Virus record (IMG/VR): IMGVR_UViG_3300013112_000194
Span: 1 to 38,281 of that record
Strand: one strand, 5' to 3'
Length of the DNA stretch: 38,281 bases
Source: a virus
Every line of letters begins with the position of its first letter. Within the stretch, counting starts at the first letter, position 1. The notes beneath the pieces were generated by a model. The model was given only the letters and a program-made list of their open reading frames with translations. It made no database searches and was not told where the DNA came from. The translations under genes and the position numbers were made by a program. Shown piece by piece: positions 15,955 to 23,354 of this stretch.

Positions 15955-16145
15955 TATATGAATATAGATGTGAAAAGTGTGGCACCGTGTTTGAAATGAA
16001 CCGACCATCTTCTGAGTACAAAGAACCAGGCGAATGTCCTAAATGTGATGGTCAGGGACATAGAATTTTAAGTACACCATTGTTTAAAACAGGTGGTGGT
16101 GGTCATAAAAATGTAATTAGACAACAGGAGATTGTATTGTGGTAA
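15951..16145 (+). CDS. FmdB-like zinc-ribbon protein
   Basis: 64 residues. MIYEYRCEKCGTVFEMNRP and, 20 residues on, CPKCDGQGHRILS give the FmdB zinc-ribbon (CxxCG...CxxC), closer to consensus than the copy at 6554. ATGA overlap with the membrane protein upstream; overlaps the next gene by 7 bases. Family role unproven; a zinc-binding regulator or adaptor is the usual suggestion. Confidence 0.82.
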   Translation: MIYEYRCEKCGTVFEMNRPSSEYKEPGECPKCDGQGHRILSTPLFKTGGGGHKNVIRQQEIVLW

Positions 16146-16759
16146 ATAAAATTAATGATGTTAGTATCTGGGGATATGGTGGTGAGGAAGTTAATATTCC
16201 TATTACTGAAGCACAATACGACTATTGGAAAGATAGGGAAGACGAATTAACTGATTATTGTTTATGTTGGGATGACGAAGATGTTTCTGTTTCTATTCCT
16301 ATGGAAATGCGTTTTCTACAATCGGAAGATGGTGAATACCACAATGCAATTTGGGATGCAGATAATATTATTATACATGAAACTGTTTGTACACTTGATA
16401 GTGCTAAATTGGATGTACAAGTTGATGGTGAAATGGTATTTGAAAATGAAGAAATTGGAACAACTGAATTAAATGAAACATATATACCATCTAATGAGGA
16501 AGATGATTATGCAGGTCACAAGTATATTATGACTTACGAAACTGCAGATAAAGGTACTTTCTTTGCTTTAGAGGAAGAAGTTGAAGTAGAGGATTTTTCA
16601 GTGGATAAAATGGAAATTATGACTACTGAAAATTACCACGGCGAAGAACTTATTATTGGTGTTAGATATGATAATGTTGATTTAGATGTGTATTTTGAAG
16701 ATTCACGTAATGTTGCTATTAATTGTAGTGTGTGGATTAACCAAAGTGAGGTTGATTAA
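16139..16759 (+). CDS. Highly acidic hypothetical protein
   Basis: 206 residues starting at GTG 16139, with aggag at 16126-16130. Asp and Glu dominate throughout (WDDEDVSVSIP, LNETYIPSNEEDDYAG, FALEEEVEVEDFSVD) with few Lys/Arg, giving a strongly negative beta-rich protein. Such composition is seen in DNA-mimic inhibitors, but also in many phage proteins, so function is open. It overlaps the FmdB-like gene and abuts ligase (TAATG). No family recognised. Confidence 0.72.
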   Translation: MVNKINDVSIWGYGGEEVNIPITEAQYDYWKDREDELTDYCLCWDDEDVSVSIPMEMRFLQSEDGEYHNAIWDADNIIIHETVCTLDSAKLDVQVDGEMVFENEEIGTTELNETYIPSNEEDDYAGHKYIMTYETADKGTFFALEEEVEVEDFSVDKMEIMTTENYHGEELIIGVRYDNVDLDVYFEDSRNVAINCSVWINQSEVD

Positions 16760-18105
16760 TGCTTAAAAGTGTAAGTGAAATATTAAAAGAGTTAGAAAGT
16801 GATAATGGAAGGTTATTTAAGATTAATGTTTTAGAAGAAAACTTAGATAATAGATTATTTGAACGTGTGGTTAAGGCTACTCTAGACCCATATACACAAT
16901 ATTATATTCGCAAAATACCTGATTTTATATTTGATGTTACTACTGAAAAATTAGACTTGGATTGGGCATTGGGTAAATTAAAAATGCTATCTGATAGGGT
17001 TGTGACTGGTAATGATGCACGTGACCATTTAAAAATGGTTTTGGAAACATTGACACTTGAAGACGCAGATGTGGTTACACGTATTATTGGGAAGGATCTT
17101 AAATGTGGTGTAAATGTAAGCACAGTTAATAAGGCTTATGGTAAAGGTTTTATTGAAAAATACCCTTGTATGCTTGCCAGTGCATATAATGAAAAGAACT
17201 TCAAACATATTAAATACCCTGCAATTGTACAAATAAAGTCCGATGGTATGAGAGCAAACATTATTATGAACGCAAATGGTAATGTTGAGATACGTAGTAG
17301 AAACGGAAAGGATATTGAATTGCACGGTCATTTTGATGAGGTTGTGCGTAGTGTTTTTTATTCAAAACCAAGCGGTGCTACTTTAGACCAGTTCAGGTCT
17401 GCAGTTATAGATGGTGAATTGGTTGTACTTGATGAGAACTTAGAATATGTATTGGATCGTAAGACTGGTAATGGTATTTTAAATAAAGCAGTTAAAGGTA
17501 CAATAAGTAAAGAGGAAGTTAAAAGGGTGCGTTTGGTTGCTTGGGATTTAATTCCTTTAGATGATTTTAAGGCATTGAGGTGTGATATACCTTATTTTGA
17601 TAGGTTAGATGTATTGCGTCAACGTATGGATGAGGTTAGTAATACGTTTGATAAACAGTTGATTGAAATACAGACTACTGCTTTTGTTGATAACTTTGAA
17701 CAGGCACAACTATTATTTAATGAAGCATTAAGTGATGGTGAAGAGGGTGTTATTGTAAAGAATGGTGACTCCCCTTGGGAAGATAAACGTTCTAAATATC
17801 AAGTAAAGATGAAAGCAGAACTTGAAGCAGATTTGTTAGTGACTGAGTGGAATGAAGGAACAGGACGTATTGAGGGTCTTATGGGTTCTGTTACGTGCGT
17901 GAGTGCTGATGGTGGATTAGAGGTACACGTTGGATCAGGATTCAATGATGAAGACCGTAAAATGGTTGCAGGTGATATTGTTGGTAAAATCATCACAGTG
18001 AAATACAATGAAGTGATACAAGACAAAAACAAAGATAAAAAATCACTTTTCCTGCCTATATTTGAAGAGATTAGATTAGATAAAAATGTCGCAGACAAAT
18101 TTTGA
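16759..18105 (+). CDS. 30: ATP-dependent DNA ligase
   Basis: 448 residues (T4 gp30 is 487). Lys160 in the adenylation motif QIKSDGMRA (KxDGxR) falls at almost the same position as in T4 ligase. Other nucleotidyltransferase motifs follow: VEIRSRNGKDI, AVIDGELVVL, DGEEGVIVKN and YQVKMKAELEADLLV. An OB-fold C-terminus is present (VTCVSADGGLEVHVG). Seals nicks after RNase H action. Start follows the previous stop as TAATG. Confidence 0.95.
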   Translation: MLKSVSEILKELESDNGRLFKINVLEENLDNRLFERVVKATLDPYTQYYIRKIPDFIFDVTTEKLDLDWALGKLKMLSDRVVTGNDARDHLKMVLETLTLEDADVVTRIIGKDLKCGVNVSTVNKAYGKGFIEKYPCMLASAYNEKNFKHIKYPAIVQIKSDGMRANIIMNANGNVEIRSRNGKDIELHGHFDEVVRSVFYSKPSGATLDQFRSAVIDGELVVLDENLEYVLDRKTGNGILNKAVKGTISKEEVKRVRLVAWDLIPLDDFKALRCDIPYFDRLDVLRQRMDEVSNTFDKQLIEIQTTAFVDNFEQAQLLFNEALSDGEEGVIVKNGDSPWEDKRSKYQVKMKAELEADLLVTEWNEGTGRIEGLMGSVTCVSADGGLEVHVGSGFNDEDRKMVAGDIVGKIITVKYNEVIQDKNKDKKSLFLPIFEEIRLDKNVADKF

Positions 18106-18295
18106 GAAATATCATAAAAAGAAAACAAAAGAATTAAAAGAGAAACGACTTGCAGTATGCAAGGAGTGTGAACACGTCCGAGACCTTAAAAATAGGGGTT
18201 GGATAAATTATTGCAATTTGTGTGGTTGTATGTTACTTGTTAAAGCAAGAATACGATCATCTGATTGCCCAATAGGAAAATGGGATGAATTATAA
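18086..18295 (+). CDS. Small zinc-binding protein
   Basis: 69 residues overlapping the ligase end by 20 bases. CKECEHVR, then CNLCGCML, then CPIGKW: six cysteines in the order of a DUF6171-like zinc ribbon frequent in T4-like phages. The N-terminus is a basic helix (FEKYHKKKTKELKEKR). Overlaps purM by 11 bases. Likely structural zinc; function unknown. Confidence 0.78.
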   Translation: MSQTNFEKYHKKKTKELKEKRLAVCKECEHVRDLKNRGWINYCNLCGCMLLVKARIRSSDCPIGKWDEL

Positions 18296-19259
18296 AGAAA
18301 GTGGAGTAGACCTGCACGAGCAGGATGTTTTTAATGCAAGATTGGCCAAGAAAATGCCTTGGTTAGGTGGTTTTGGTGGTGCATTTGATATTGGTGAGGA
18401 TTATTTAATATCATCTACAGATGGTGTAGGTACTAAAGTTATGTTATATAATGACTATAAAGATGAGCCAGGTGTGAGTATTAGTAATTTGGGTATTGAC
18501 CTTGTTGCAATGGTAATGAACGATATTGTATGCACTGGTGCTAAACCTTTATTTTTTAATGACTATCTTGCAGTAAATGATTTGACTAAAATGGACGCTA
18601 TGGATCTGATTGCTGGTATTAATACAGGTCTGCATCTTTGTGGTGATGTGCCACTATTGGGTGGTGAAACTGCTATTATGGGTGATATGTATGGTGAGGG
18701 TGAGTTTGATGTTGCTGGTTTTGGTGTAGGTGCCTGTCCTAAGGATGATTTTATTGATGGTACTGCTATTTCTGATGGTGATGTTATGTTAGGACTTGCT
18801 TCAAGTGGTTTTCACTCTAATGGTTATACTTTGATTAGAAAGGTACTTGAAAACGTTCCTAATGAGGATATACCTACAGATTTGTTTAAAGATTTACTGA
18901 AACCTACTAAAATATATGTTAATTCAATCCTACATACATTAAAGAAACATAAGACGTCAATTCACGGAATTGCCCATATCACGGGTGGTGGCAGAGCAAA
19001 CGTAAATCGCTTATTAGGTGAAGATATTAATTTGCGACCAGTATGGCACGATGCAGAGCCTAAAAACGATATGTTTGAGTTTATTAAGAAATATGGTAAT
19101 ATTGATGAGTTTGAGTTTAGAAAGGTTTTCAATAATGGTATTGGAATGGTACTAATTGTAGATCGTGGTGATGCATTTGAAATACAACGTACACTTGAAT
19201 CTGTTGGTGAAAAGGTTATTGAAGTTGGTGCAATTGGAACTAGAGTGAGGGTACAATAA
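18285..19259 (+). CDS. purM: Phosphoribosylformylglycinamidine cyclo-ligase (AIR synthetase)
   Basis: 324 residues (bacterial enzyme about 345). It closes the imidazole ring in purine synthesis using ATP. Motifs in order: STDGVGTKVMLY, GIDLVAMVMNDIVCTGAKPLFF, LLGGETAIMGDMY, GLASSGFHSNGYTLIRKVL and IAHITGGGRANVNRLL. All key segments are intact, so it should be active. purM is a known auxiliary metabolic gene of marine T4-like phages, boosting purine supply. Overlaps the zinc protein upstream and the HAD gene downstream (TAATG). Confidence 0.95.
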   Translation: MNYKESGVDLHEQDVFNARLAKKMPWLGGFGGAFDIGEDYLISSTDGVGTKVMLYNDYKDEPGVSISNLGIDLVAMVMNDIVCTGAKPLFFNDYLAVNDLTKMDAMDLIAGINTGLHLCGDVPLLGGETAIMGDMYGEGEFDVAGFGVGACPKDDFIDGTAISDGDVMLGLASSGFHSNGYTLIRKVLENVPNEDIPTDLFKDLLKPTKIYVNSILHTLKKHKTSIHGIAHITGGGRANVNRLLGEDINLRPVWHDAEPKNDMFEFIKKYGNIDEFEFRKVFNNGIGMVLIVDRGDAFEIQRTLESVGEKVIEVGAIGTRVRVQ

Positions 19260-19579
19260 TGAGAATATTTGTGGATATTGACGAAACTATTTGTTTTGGT
19301 GGGTTTCCGTACAATAAATGTAAACCTATAAAGGAACGTATAGAACGCATTAATACGTTATATGACAAAGGAAATCATATAACATATTGGACAGCACGTG
19401 GTGGTCGCAGTGGTGTTGATTTTACACAAATAACAACTTCGCAACTAGAAATATGGGGTGCTAAGTACGACGAATTGCTTATGAACAATAAACCGTCATA
19501 TGACTTGTATATTGATGATAAATCAATCAATTCTGAAGCATTCTTTGATGACGACCATTGTGGGATGAGTAGAAAATAA
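19259..19579 (+). CDS. HAD-superfamily phosphatase-like protein
   Basis: 106 residues. MRIFVDIDETICFGG is HAD motif I (DxDxT) and YDLYIDDKSINSE is motif IV (DD). Between them are TYWTARGGRSGVDF and TSQLEIWGAKYDELLMNNKPSY, the pattern of small phosphatases related to capsule-biosynthesis HADs. There is no large cap domain. Substrate unknown. Last gene of the purM operon; a new promoter begins 12 bases later. Confidence 0.85.
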   Translation: MRIFVDIDETICFGGFPYNKCKPIKERIERINTLYDKGNHITYWTARGGRSGVDFTQITTSQLEIWGAKYDELLMNNKPSYDLYIDDKSINSEAFFDDDHCGMSRK

Positions 19580-19591
19580 TTACATAAAAAC

Positions 19592-19620
19592 TTGACTTTT
19601 TAATATTAGTATGGTATAAT
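19592..19620 (+). promoter_or_regulatory. Sigma70-type promoter for porin gene
   Basis: TTGACT at 19592-19597, a 17-bp spacer and TATAAT at 19615-19620. Transcription from here would give an unusually long 5' leader of about 138 bases before the porin ATG. Confidence 0.8.
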
Positions 19621-19626
19621 ATACCC

Positions 19627-19764
19627 ATATATTAACTAAAATTGTATGTTGCGAAAATACAACAAATTTTATGCAAAAATACGAAAAATGTGTTATATAT
19701 ATCTAAGTAAATATATTAAAGAGTTATAATATGTTTGCTATAATTTAATTAATGAAGGAAAATT
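19627..19764 (+). promoter_or_regulatory. Long AT-rich 5' leader of the porin gene
   Basis: About 138 bases between the predicted transcription start and the porin ATG, almost all A/T. It holds a small inverted repeat (TTGTAT at 19642-19647, ATACAA at 19657-19662), two extra TATAAT strings (19725-19730, 19739-19744) and the ribosome site gaagga. No known riboswitch class is recognisable. A second start site or translational control is possible. Confidence 0.4.
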
Positions 19765-20616
19765 ATGTATAAGAAAATTTTAATGGCAACTGTTGTTGCT
19801 ACATCTATGACTGCTAACGCTGAATTTGGTATTACTGGTGACTATGAAGGCACTTGGACTGACGGTGGAGCGGCCACTTTTGCACAAGACCTAGACCTAA
19901 CTTTGGTTGGTTCAACTGAAGGTGCTAAGGTAACTGTAATGATGGAGGACTTGACTGGTGGTTCTACTGTAACTACTAATCAGGTATTTGTTGAAGCGGG
20001 TGTTGAGGGTTTAGACCTTAAAGCGGGTAACTATAAAACACAAAATGGTTCTGGTGTATTGCAAAAGAAATCTGCTGTTGCTAATCAATTTGAAATTGGT
20101 ACAGATGTTGCTGGTTTTGGTGTAAGTGTTGGTCAAGTATCAGGCGATGGTAATGCGACTGTAGATGCTTCTGTAACCGTTGCAGGTGTTGATCTAAGTG
20201 TACAAAATGTTGCAAATTCAGATCGTTTTGTAACTGCAAAACTTGATGTTGCAGGTGTTGATTTAACTACAGAAACACAAAATACATCTGTTGGTCGTAA
20301 TACTGCCTTTGTTGCTACAACTACTGCTGGTGGTTTTGATGTGACTGGTGTTATGATTGATGTAAATGATGCGACAGTTATTACACAAGATGATGGTGTA
20401 TTAGGTGATATTTCTGATGCTACTAACGGTAAGGACTTGAATGGTGTTGTGGTAACAACTGCATCAACTTTAGGTACTGTGACAGGTAAGTACATCAATA
20501 AAAATGATGCAACTACATATGTTGGTAAATTGGAACGTGGTATTATGGAATATGCATACTCAAAGACTGAAAATGTTGATGGTGTTGCATCTGTTAAACT
20601 TAAAGTAACTTTTTAA
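19765..20616 (+). CDS. Outer-membrane porin-like beta-barrel protein with signal peptide
   Basis: 283 residues. A Sec signal peptide (MYKKILMATVVATSMTANA|E) is followed by alternating beta-strand sequence (FGITGDYEGTWTD, DLKAGNYKTQ, FGVSVGQVSG, AKLDVAGVDLTTETQN) with few charges and no Cys. The chain ends SVKLKVTF with the C-terminal Phe that directs barrel assembly by Bam. The size is small for a 16-strand porin but fits a 10-14 strand barrel. It would sit in the host outer membrane during infection, changing permeability or masking receptors. Own promoter and terminator make it a single-gene unit. Exact family unverified. Confidence 0.8.
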   Translation: MYKKILMATVVATSMTANAEFGITGDYEGTWTDGGAATFAQDLDLTLVGSTEGAKVTVMMEDLTGGSTVTTNQVFVEAGVEGLDLKAGNYKTQNGSGVLQKKSAVANQFEIGTDVAGFGVSVGQVSGDGNATVDASVTVAGVDLSVQNVANSDRFVTAKLDVAGVDLTTETQNTSVGRNTAFVATTTAGGFDVTGVMIDVNDATVITQDDGVLGDISDATNGKDLNGVVVTTASTLGTVTGKYINKNDATTYVGKLERGIMEYAYSKTENVDGVASVKLKVTF

Positions 20617-20651
20617 TTAAAAACAATAAGTTAAACTAGAGTTATATAAAG

Positions 20652-20680
20652 AGGGTTGGTGTTTAAAGTCAGCCCTTTTT
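20652..20680 (+). terminator. Rho-independent terminator after porin
   Basis: Stem AGGGTTG (20652-20658) pairs with CAGCCCT (20670-20676) through one G-T wobble, with an 11-base loop and a T run at 20676-20680. Confidence 0.85.
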
Positions 20681-20716
20681 ATTAAGAAACTATATTAGAA
20701 TATTATAATATAGTTG

Positions 20717-20724
20717 TATAAATA
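20717..20724 (+). promoter_or_regulatory. T4-type late promoter box
   Basis: Exact TATAAATA between the porin terminator and the first small secreted gene, 75 bases before its ATG. Suggests late expression of the secreted-protein group. Confidence 0.55.
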
Positions 20725-20798
20725 GAAGTGAGAATAGGTTTTAATGATGGTTGACCTTTATAAAATAAACCATTTATTATTTAATAGGAGAAGTGAAA

Positions 20799-20999
20799 AT
20801 GAAGAATATGTTTATTGCAATGGTTATGACTGTAGTAGCGTTTAATGCATCTGCAAATGGTGTAACTGATTATATTGCAGAGTTTTATAACGGAACGTGG
20901 TTTGTTGATACCACTTATGAAGTAACCGAGACGAAATGCCCACAGATCACAGATGAGGATGTGATTGTTTATAATGAAAGTAATGGGTATTGGGATTAA
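20799..20999 (+). CDS. Small secreted protein
   Basis: 66 residues. MKNMFIAMVMTVVAFNASANG is a compact Sec signal peptide with an A-x-A cleavage site, leaving a mature acidic peptide of about 46 residues with one Cys and several Trp/Tyr. ATG 20799 is used because taggag is spaced 9 bases upstream; an in-frame GTG at 20793 lies inside the ribosome site. The leader plus first codons duplicate those of the gene at 21026. Periplasmic location expected; function unknown. Confidence 0.78.
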   Translation: MKNMFIAMVMTVVAFNASANGVTDYIAEFYNGTWFVDTTYEVTETKCPQITDEDVIVYNESNGYWD

Positions 21000-21025
21000 T
21001 TTTATATAATATAGGAGAAGTGAAA

Positions 21026-21295
21026 ATGAAGAAAATTTTAATGACAATTATGGCACTTATGGTGTCTGTATCTGCAAACGCATTTTTTGGTGCAAATAAC
21101 GATATGGAATTTCCGTTAAGTGATGATAATAAATACGACAATGGTATGTTCGCATATAATGGATACGACTTTTTTGACCCACGTTGGTTTTCAACTGAGT
21201 TTACTAATATGGTAAATGAAATTGATGACGATGGGGATATGTTTGGTTCTAACTATGATGACCACCGTTCACAATATAACTTTCCAACTAAGTAA
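21026..21295 (+). CDS. Small secreted protein
   Basis: 89 residues. Signal peptide MKKILMTIMALMVSVSANA then a mature acidic, Asn/Asp/Phe-rich domain (NNDMEFPLSDDNKYDNG, NEIDDDGDMFGSNYDDH) that could bind calcium. The in-frame extension to 20990 is rejected because the ribosome site taggag lies directly before ATG 21026. The leader (21011-21033) is identical over 23 bases to that of the previous gene, although the mature proteins differ. Function unknown. Confidence 0.78.
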   Translation: MKKILMTIMALMVSVSANAFFGANNDMEFPLSDDNKYDNGMFAYNGYDFFDPRWFSTEFTNMVNEIDDDGDMFGSNYDDHRSQYNFPTK

Positions 21296-21307
21296 AGTTT
21301 AGTGATT

Positions 21308-21342
21308 ATAGTGATGTTTTCTTAAATAGGGGACATCACTAT
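21308..21342. repeat. Perfect 10-bp inverted repeat
   Basis: ATAGTGATGT at 21308-21317 is the exact reverse complement of ACATCACTAT at 21333-21342, with a 15-base loop. No T run follows, so it is not a standard terminator. It lies between two small-gene groups and could be an operator, an RNA processing site or an mRNA stabiliser. Confidence 0.6.
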
Positions 21343-21377
21343 TGTGACTAGATTTGAGGAAAAACAAGGAGAAAACG

Positions 21378-21494
21378 ATGAATATTGGAGATAATATAAA
21401 CGCATTATATGGTATGTGGAAAATGCATTGCCTTTTACCAAGAGCATATAGATTTTTTAAAGCATTTATCCAAACATATAAAGACCACAAATAA
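21378..21494 (+). CDS. Small hypothetical protein (38 residues)
   Basis: ATG 21378 has a strong aaggag at 21367-21372. The peptide is basic/aromatic (MWKMHCLLPRAYRFFKAF) and may be an amphipathic membrane-binding helix. It opens a three-gene run with 21497 and 21610. Supported mainly by the ribosome site and tight packing. Confidence 0.55.
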   Translation: MNIGDNINALYGMWKMHCLLPRAYRFFKAFIQTYKDHK

Positions 21495-21496
21495 GA

Positions 21497-21622
21497 ATGG
21501 AACTTTGGATAATTAACACAATGATGGCAAGTGCTTTAGTATTTGCGTTTTATATAACACAAGAAGATAGAAACTATTTTTGTCAAAAACAAGTGGAGAA
21601 AATTAAATTATGGATAAAATGA
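21497..21622 (+). CDS. Very small membrane protein (41 residues)
   Basis: Starts two bases after the previous stop and overlaps the next gene by 13 bases. Residues about 3-20 (LWIINTMMASALVFAFYI) form one transmembrane helix followed by a short charged tail (EDRNYFCQKQVEKIKLW). The layout resembles tiny phage lysis or membrane regulators, but no family is recognisable. Confidence 0.5.
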   Translation: MELWIINTMMASALVFAFYITQEDRNYFCQKQVEKIKLWIK

Positions 21623-21924
21623 GTAAACGTGCAATGGGTATTTTTTCAGCACTGGTGCTATGGACAATATTATCAACAATGATTGTATCATCCGCATATG
21701 CTAATGTGACTATGGATGTTGATAAATGGAATGGGCCATCTGGTACATATCTATGTAAAGATGTAAAGACGTGTTGGTTATTATATAGAGCGGCTGAAGT
21801 ACGCGGTGATACTTATTACTGTAATTCAGTAGCAATCAAACGTGACGGACGAATTGTATGGTACAAGAACTTCTATCCAAACATTAGACGGTCAAACTAT
21901 GACTTCCCGATGAACGTTAAATAA
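21610..21924 (+). CDS. Secreted or membrane-anchored small protein
   Basis: 104 residues. N-terminal hydrophobic segment AMGIFSALVLWTILSTMIVSSAYA|N is a signal peptide or anchor. The mature part has Cys at CKDVKTCW and YYCNS, allowing disulfides, and a basic C-terminal region. ATG 21610 is preferred to 21619 because gtggag is 11-16 bases upstream. It ends a small-gene group closed by a terminator. Periplasmic role expected; function unknown. Confidence 0.72.
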   Translation: MDKMSKRAMGIFSALVLWTILSTMIVSSAYANVTMDVDKWNGPSGTYLCKDVKTCWLLYRAAEVRGDTYYCNSVAIKRDGRIVWYKNFYPNIRRSNYDFPMNVK

Positions 21925-21932
21925 CACACTCT

Positions 21933-21956
21933 AACCCTCTTAATTGAGGGTTTTTT
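21933..21956 (+). terminator. Rho-independent terminator
   Basis: AACCCTC (21933-21939) and GAGGGTT (21946-21952) form a perfect stem with a 6-base loop, followed by a run of six T. Closes the envelope cassette. Confidence 0.92.
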
Positions 21957-21963
21957 ATAAATA
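21956..21963 (+). promoter_or_regulatory. T4-type late promoter box before phoH
   Basis: Exact TATAAATA starting in the terminator T run, 35 bases before the phoH ATG. Use is inferred from identity with the T4 gp55 box. Confidence 0.5.
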
Positions 21964-21997
21964 ATTTATAATTTAACTCATAAAGGGCCTTTATAAT

Positions 21998-22702
21998 ATG
22001 GCAAAGAAGAGTACAATCCGTTCAGCAAAAGCACTGATGAACAAACAACACCTAGAGCTACAAAAAGTAGTCCCATTAACTGATTCTCAAACAACTTTCT
22101 TCAACAATTACGACACAGGTAAATCGCAGGTATTATCAGGTTCAGCAGGAACAGGTAAAACCTTTATGTCTTTATACAAAGCATTTGATGAAATCCTTAA
22201 TTCCAAACAAAACTACAGAAGGATTGTTATTGTAAGATCTGCAGTTGCCACCAGAGATATAGGACACCTGCCTGGAACACTAGAAGAAAAACAAGCAATC
22301 TATGAAATTCCTTACATTGGAATATGCAATGAATTGTTTAATAGAGGTGACGCCTATGGATTGATGAAAAAGAATAACATTGTAGATTTTATGCTAACTT
22401 CATATGTAAGAGGTATAACACTAGACGAAACCATTGTGATAGTAGATGAATACCAAAACCTAACATCTGCCGAAGCAGACTCTATTATAACCAGATTAGG
22501 AAAGGGTTCTAAGATTATATTCTGTGGTGATACTTGCCAGACAGATTTTCAAAAGAACTCTGAAAAGGATATTGATAAATTTTTATATGTACTTGAAAAG
22601 ATGCCTAAATGGTTTGACCTAAACGAATTTACAGTAGACGATATTGTTAGATCAGGTATAGTAAAAGAGTATATTAAAAGCAAACAACACCATAACAGAT
22701 GA
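21998..22702 (+). CDS. phoH: PhoH-like ATPase
   Basis: 234 residues. Walker A LSGSAGTGKTFMSLY and Walker B TIVIVDEYQNLTSAE are followed by KIIFCGDTCQTDF, the PhoH signature. PhoH-type P-loop ATPases are very common in marine phages; bacterial relatives are phosphate-starvation induced, and some are fused to RNases, but the phage function is unproven. Chain length matches other phage PhoH. Codon style is slightly C-richer than its neighbours. Its stop overlaps the next start (ATGA). Confidence 0.93.
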   Translation: MAKKSTIRSAKALMNKQHLELQKVVPLTDSQTTFFNNYDTGKSQVLSGSAGTGKTFMSLYKAFDEILNSKQNYRRIVIVRSAVATRDIGHLPGTLEEKQAIYEIPYIGICNELFNRGDAYGLMKKNNIVDFMLTSYVRGITLDETIVIVDEYQNLTSAEADSIITRLGKGSKIIFCGDTCQTDFQKNSEKDIDKFLYVLEKMPKWFDLNEFTVDDIVRSGIVKEYIKSKQHHNR

Positions 22703-22896
22703 CACCAGACGATAAATTCAATGAAGCATATTTCAAAGAAATGCTTTCATTAGAAGAACAACTAGAGTATGCCTATTGGATTGATGTATTAGTAGAACAT
22801 GGTTGTGCTTGTATGGGTGAACTAAGTGAAGAAGAACTAGATGCTAAAATGTATCGTATGTATCAATGCGATATAAACCAAGAAACCATGCGATAG
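22699..22896 (+). CDS. Small acidic hypothetical protein
   Basis: 65 residues, ATGA-coupled to phoH. Acidic and helix-rich (YFKEMLSLEEQLEYAYWIDVL, GELSEEELDAKMYRM) with Cys at CAC and one later. No family recognised. It is the last gene before the repeat-rich gap. Confidence 0.7.
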   Translation: MTPDDKFNEAYFKEMLSLEEQLEYAYWIDVLVEHGCACMGELSEEELDAKMYRMYQCDINQETMR

Positions 22897-22904
22897 TGTT
22901 TATA

Positions 22905-22942
22905 GTAGACGTATGGTGATATGGTAGACGTATGGTGATATG
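22905..22942. repeat. Two tandem 19-base repeats
   Basis: Units at 22905-22923 and 22924-22942 are identical (gtagacgtatggtgatatg). They run directly into the 24-base repeats, with which they share atggtgatatg. Confidence 0.9.
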
Positions 22943-23011
22943 ATATAGATGATGGATGGTGATATGATATAGATGATGGATGGTGATATGATATAGATGA
23001 TGGATGGTGAT
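22943..23011. repeat. Tandem 24-base repeats, 2.9 copies
   Basis: Units at 22943-22966 and 22967-22990 are identical, and 22991-23011 repeats the first 21 bases. Core: gatgatggatggtgat. G/T/A-rich on this strand with no C. The related sequence gatggtgat also appears in the second gap near 24789. Confidence 0.9.
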
Positions 23012-23076
23012 TTCATTGATTGGTGGTATTTTGTGGTGAATAGTGGTTTTTCTTGGGAAAATAAAAGTAGACCATA

Positions 23077-23118
23077 TACCCCTAAAGTAATATATTTCTC
23101 TACCCCTAAAGTAATATA
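23077..23118. repeat. Direct repeat of an 18-base C-rich motif
   Basis: tacccctaaagtaatata occurs at 23077-23094 and again at 23101-23118, 24 bases start to start, the same spacing as the tandem array upstream. Confidence 0.85.
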
Positions 23119-23315
23119 ACAACCCAACCCATCAAAGTAAGAATACCCAAACCTTTTAGCCTTACAATAGATCACTATCACTATACACCCCAACCCCAAT
23201 ATATAGTGATCGCTGATCTGTTATACGATCATTATGATCTATCCCATATAACACCAAACAAACCACATGACGGCCACCGTGCCGGCCACCATGCCTAGAC
23301 CCCATAACTTTCTTT

Positions 23316-23351
23316 CGAAAATAGTTACACAAACGATCGATCATAGTGTAT
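23316..23351 (+). repeat. 36-base promoter repeat, copy 1
   Basis: Identical over 36 bases to 23827-23862. Contains TTACAC and the palindrome GATCGATC. Each copy precedes a small early-type gene pair. Confidence 0.92.
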
Positions 23352-23354
23352 GAT
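23325..23354 (+). promoter_or_regulatory. Probable promoter with GATCGATC in the spacer
   Basis: TTACAC at 23325-23330, an 18-bp spacer containing GATCGATC, and TATGAT at 23349-23354. Weaker than consensus, so it may need an activator or be regulated through the palindrome. The ATG at 23386 follows 31 bases later. Confidence 0.5.

Noticed and set aside
20133-20498. 121-codon minus-strand frame within the porin
   Set aside because: Antisense shadow of a repetitive beta-barrel gene; Val/Thr/Ser-rich mirror composition and no ribosome site.
22844-23199. Minus-strand frames of 92 and 99 codons
   Set aside because: They are translations of the tandem repeats (repeating ITIHHLYH-like units) with no ribosome site. 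Open length comes from the 24-base period.
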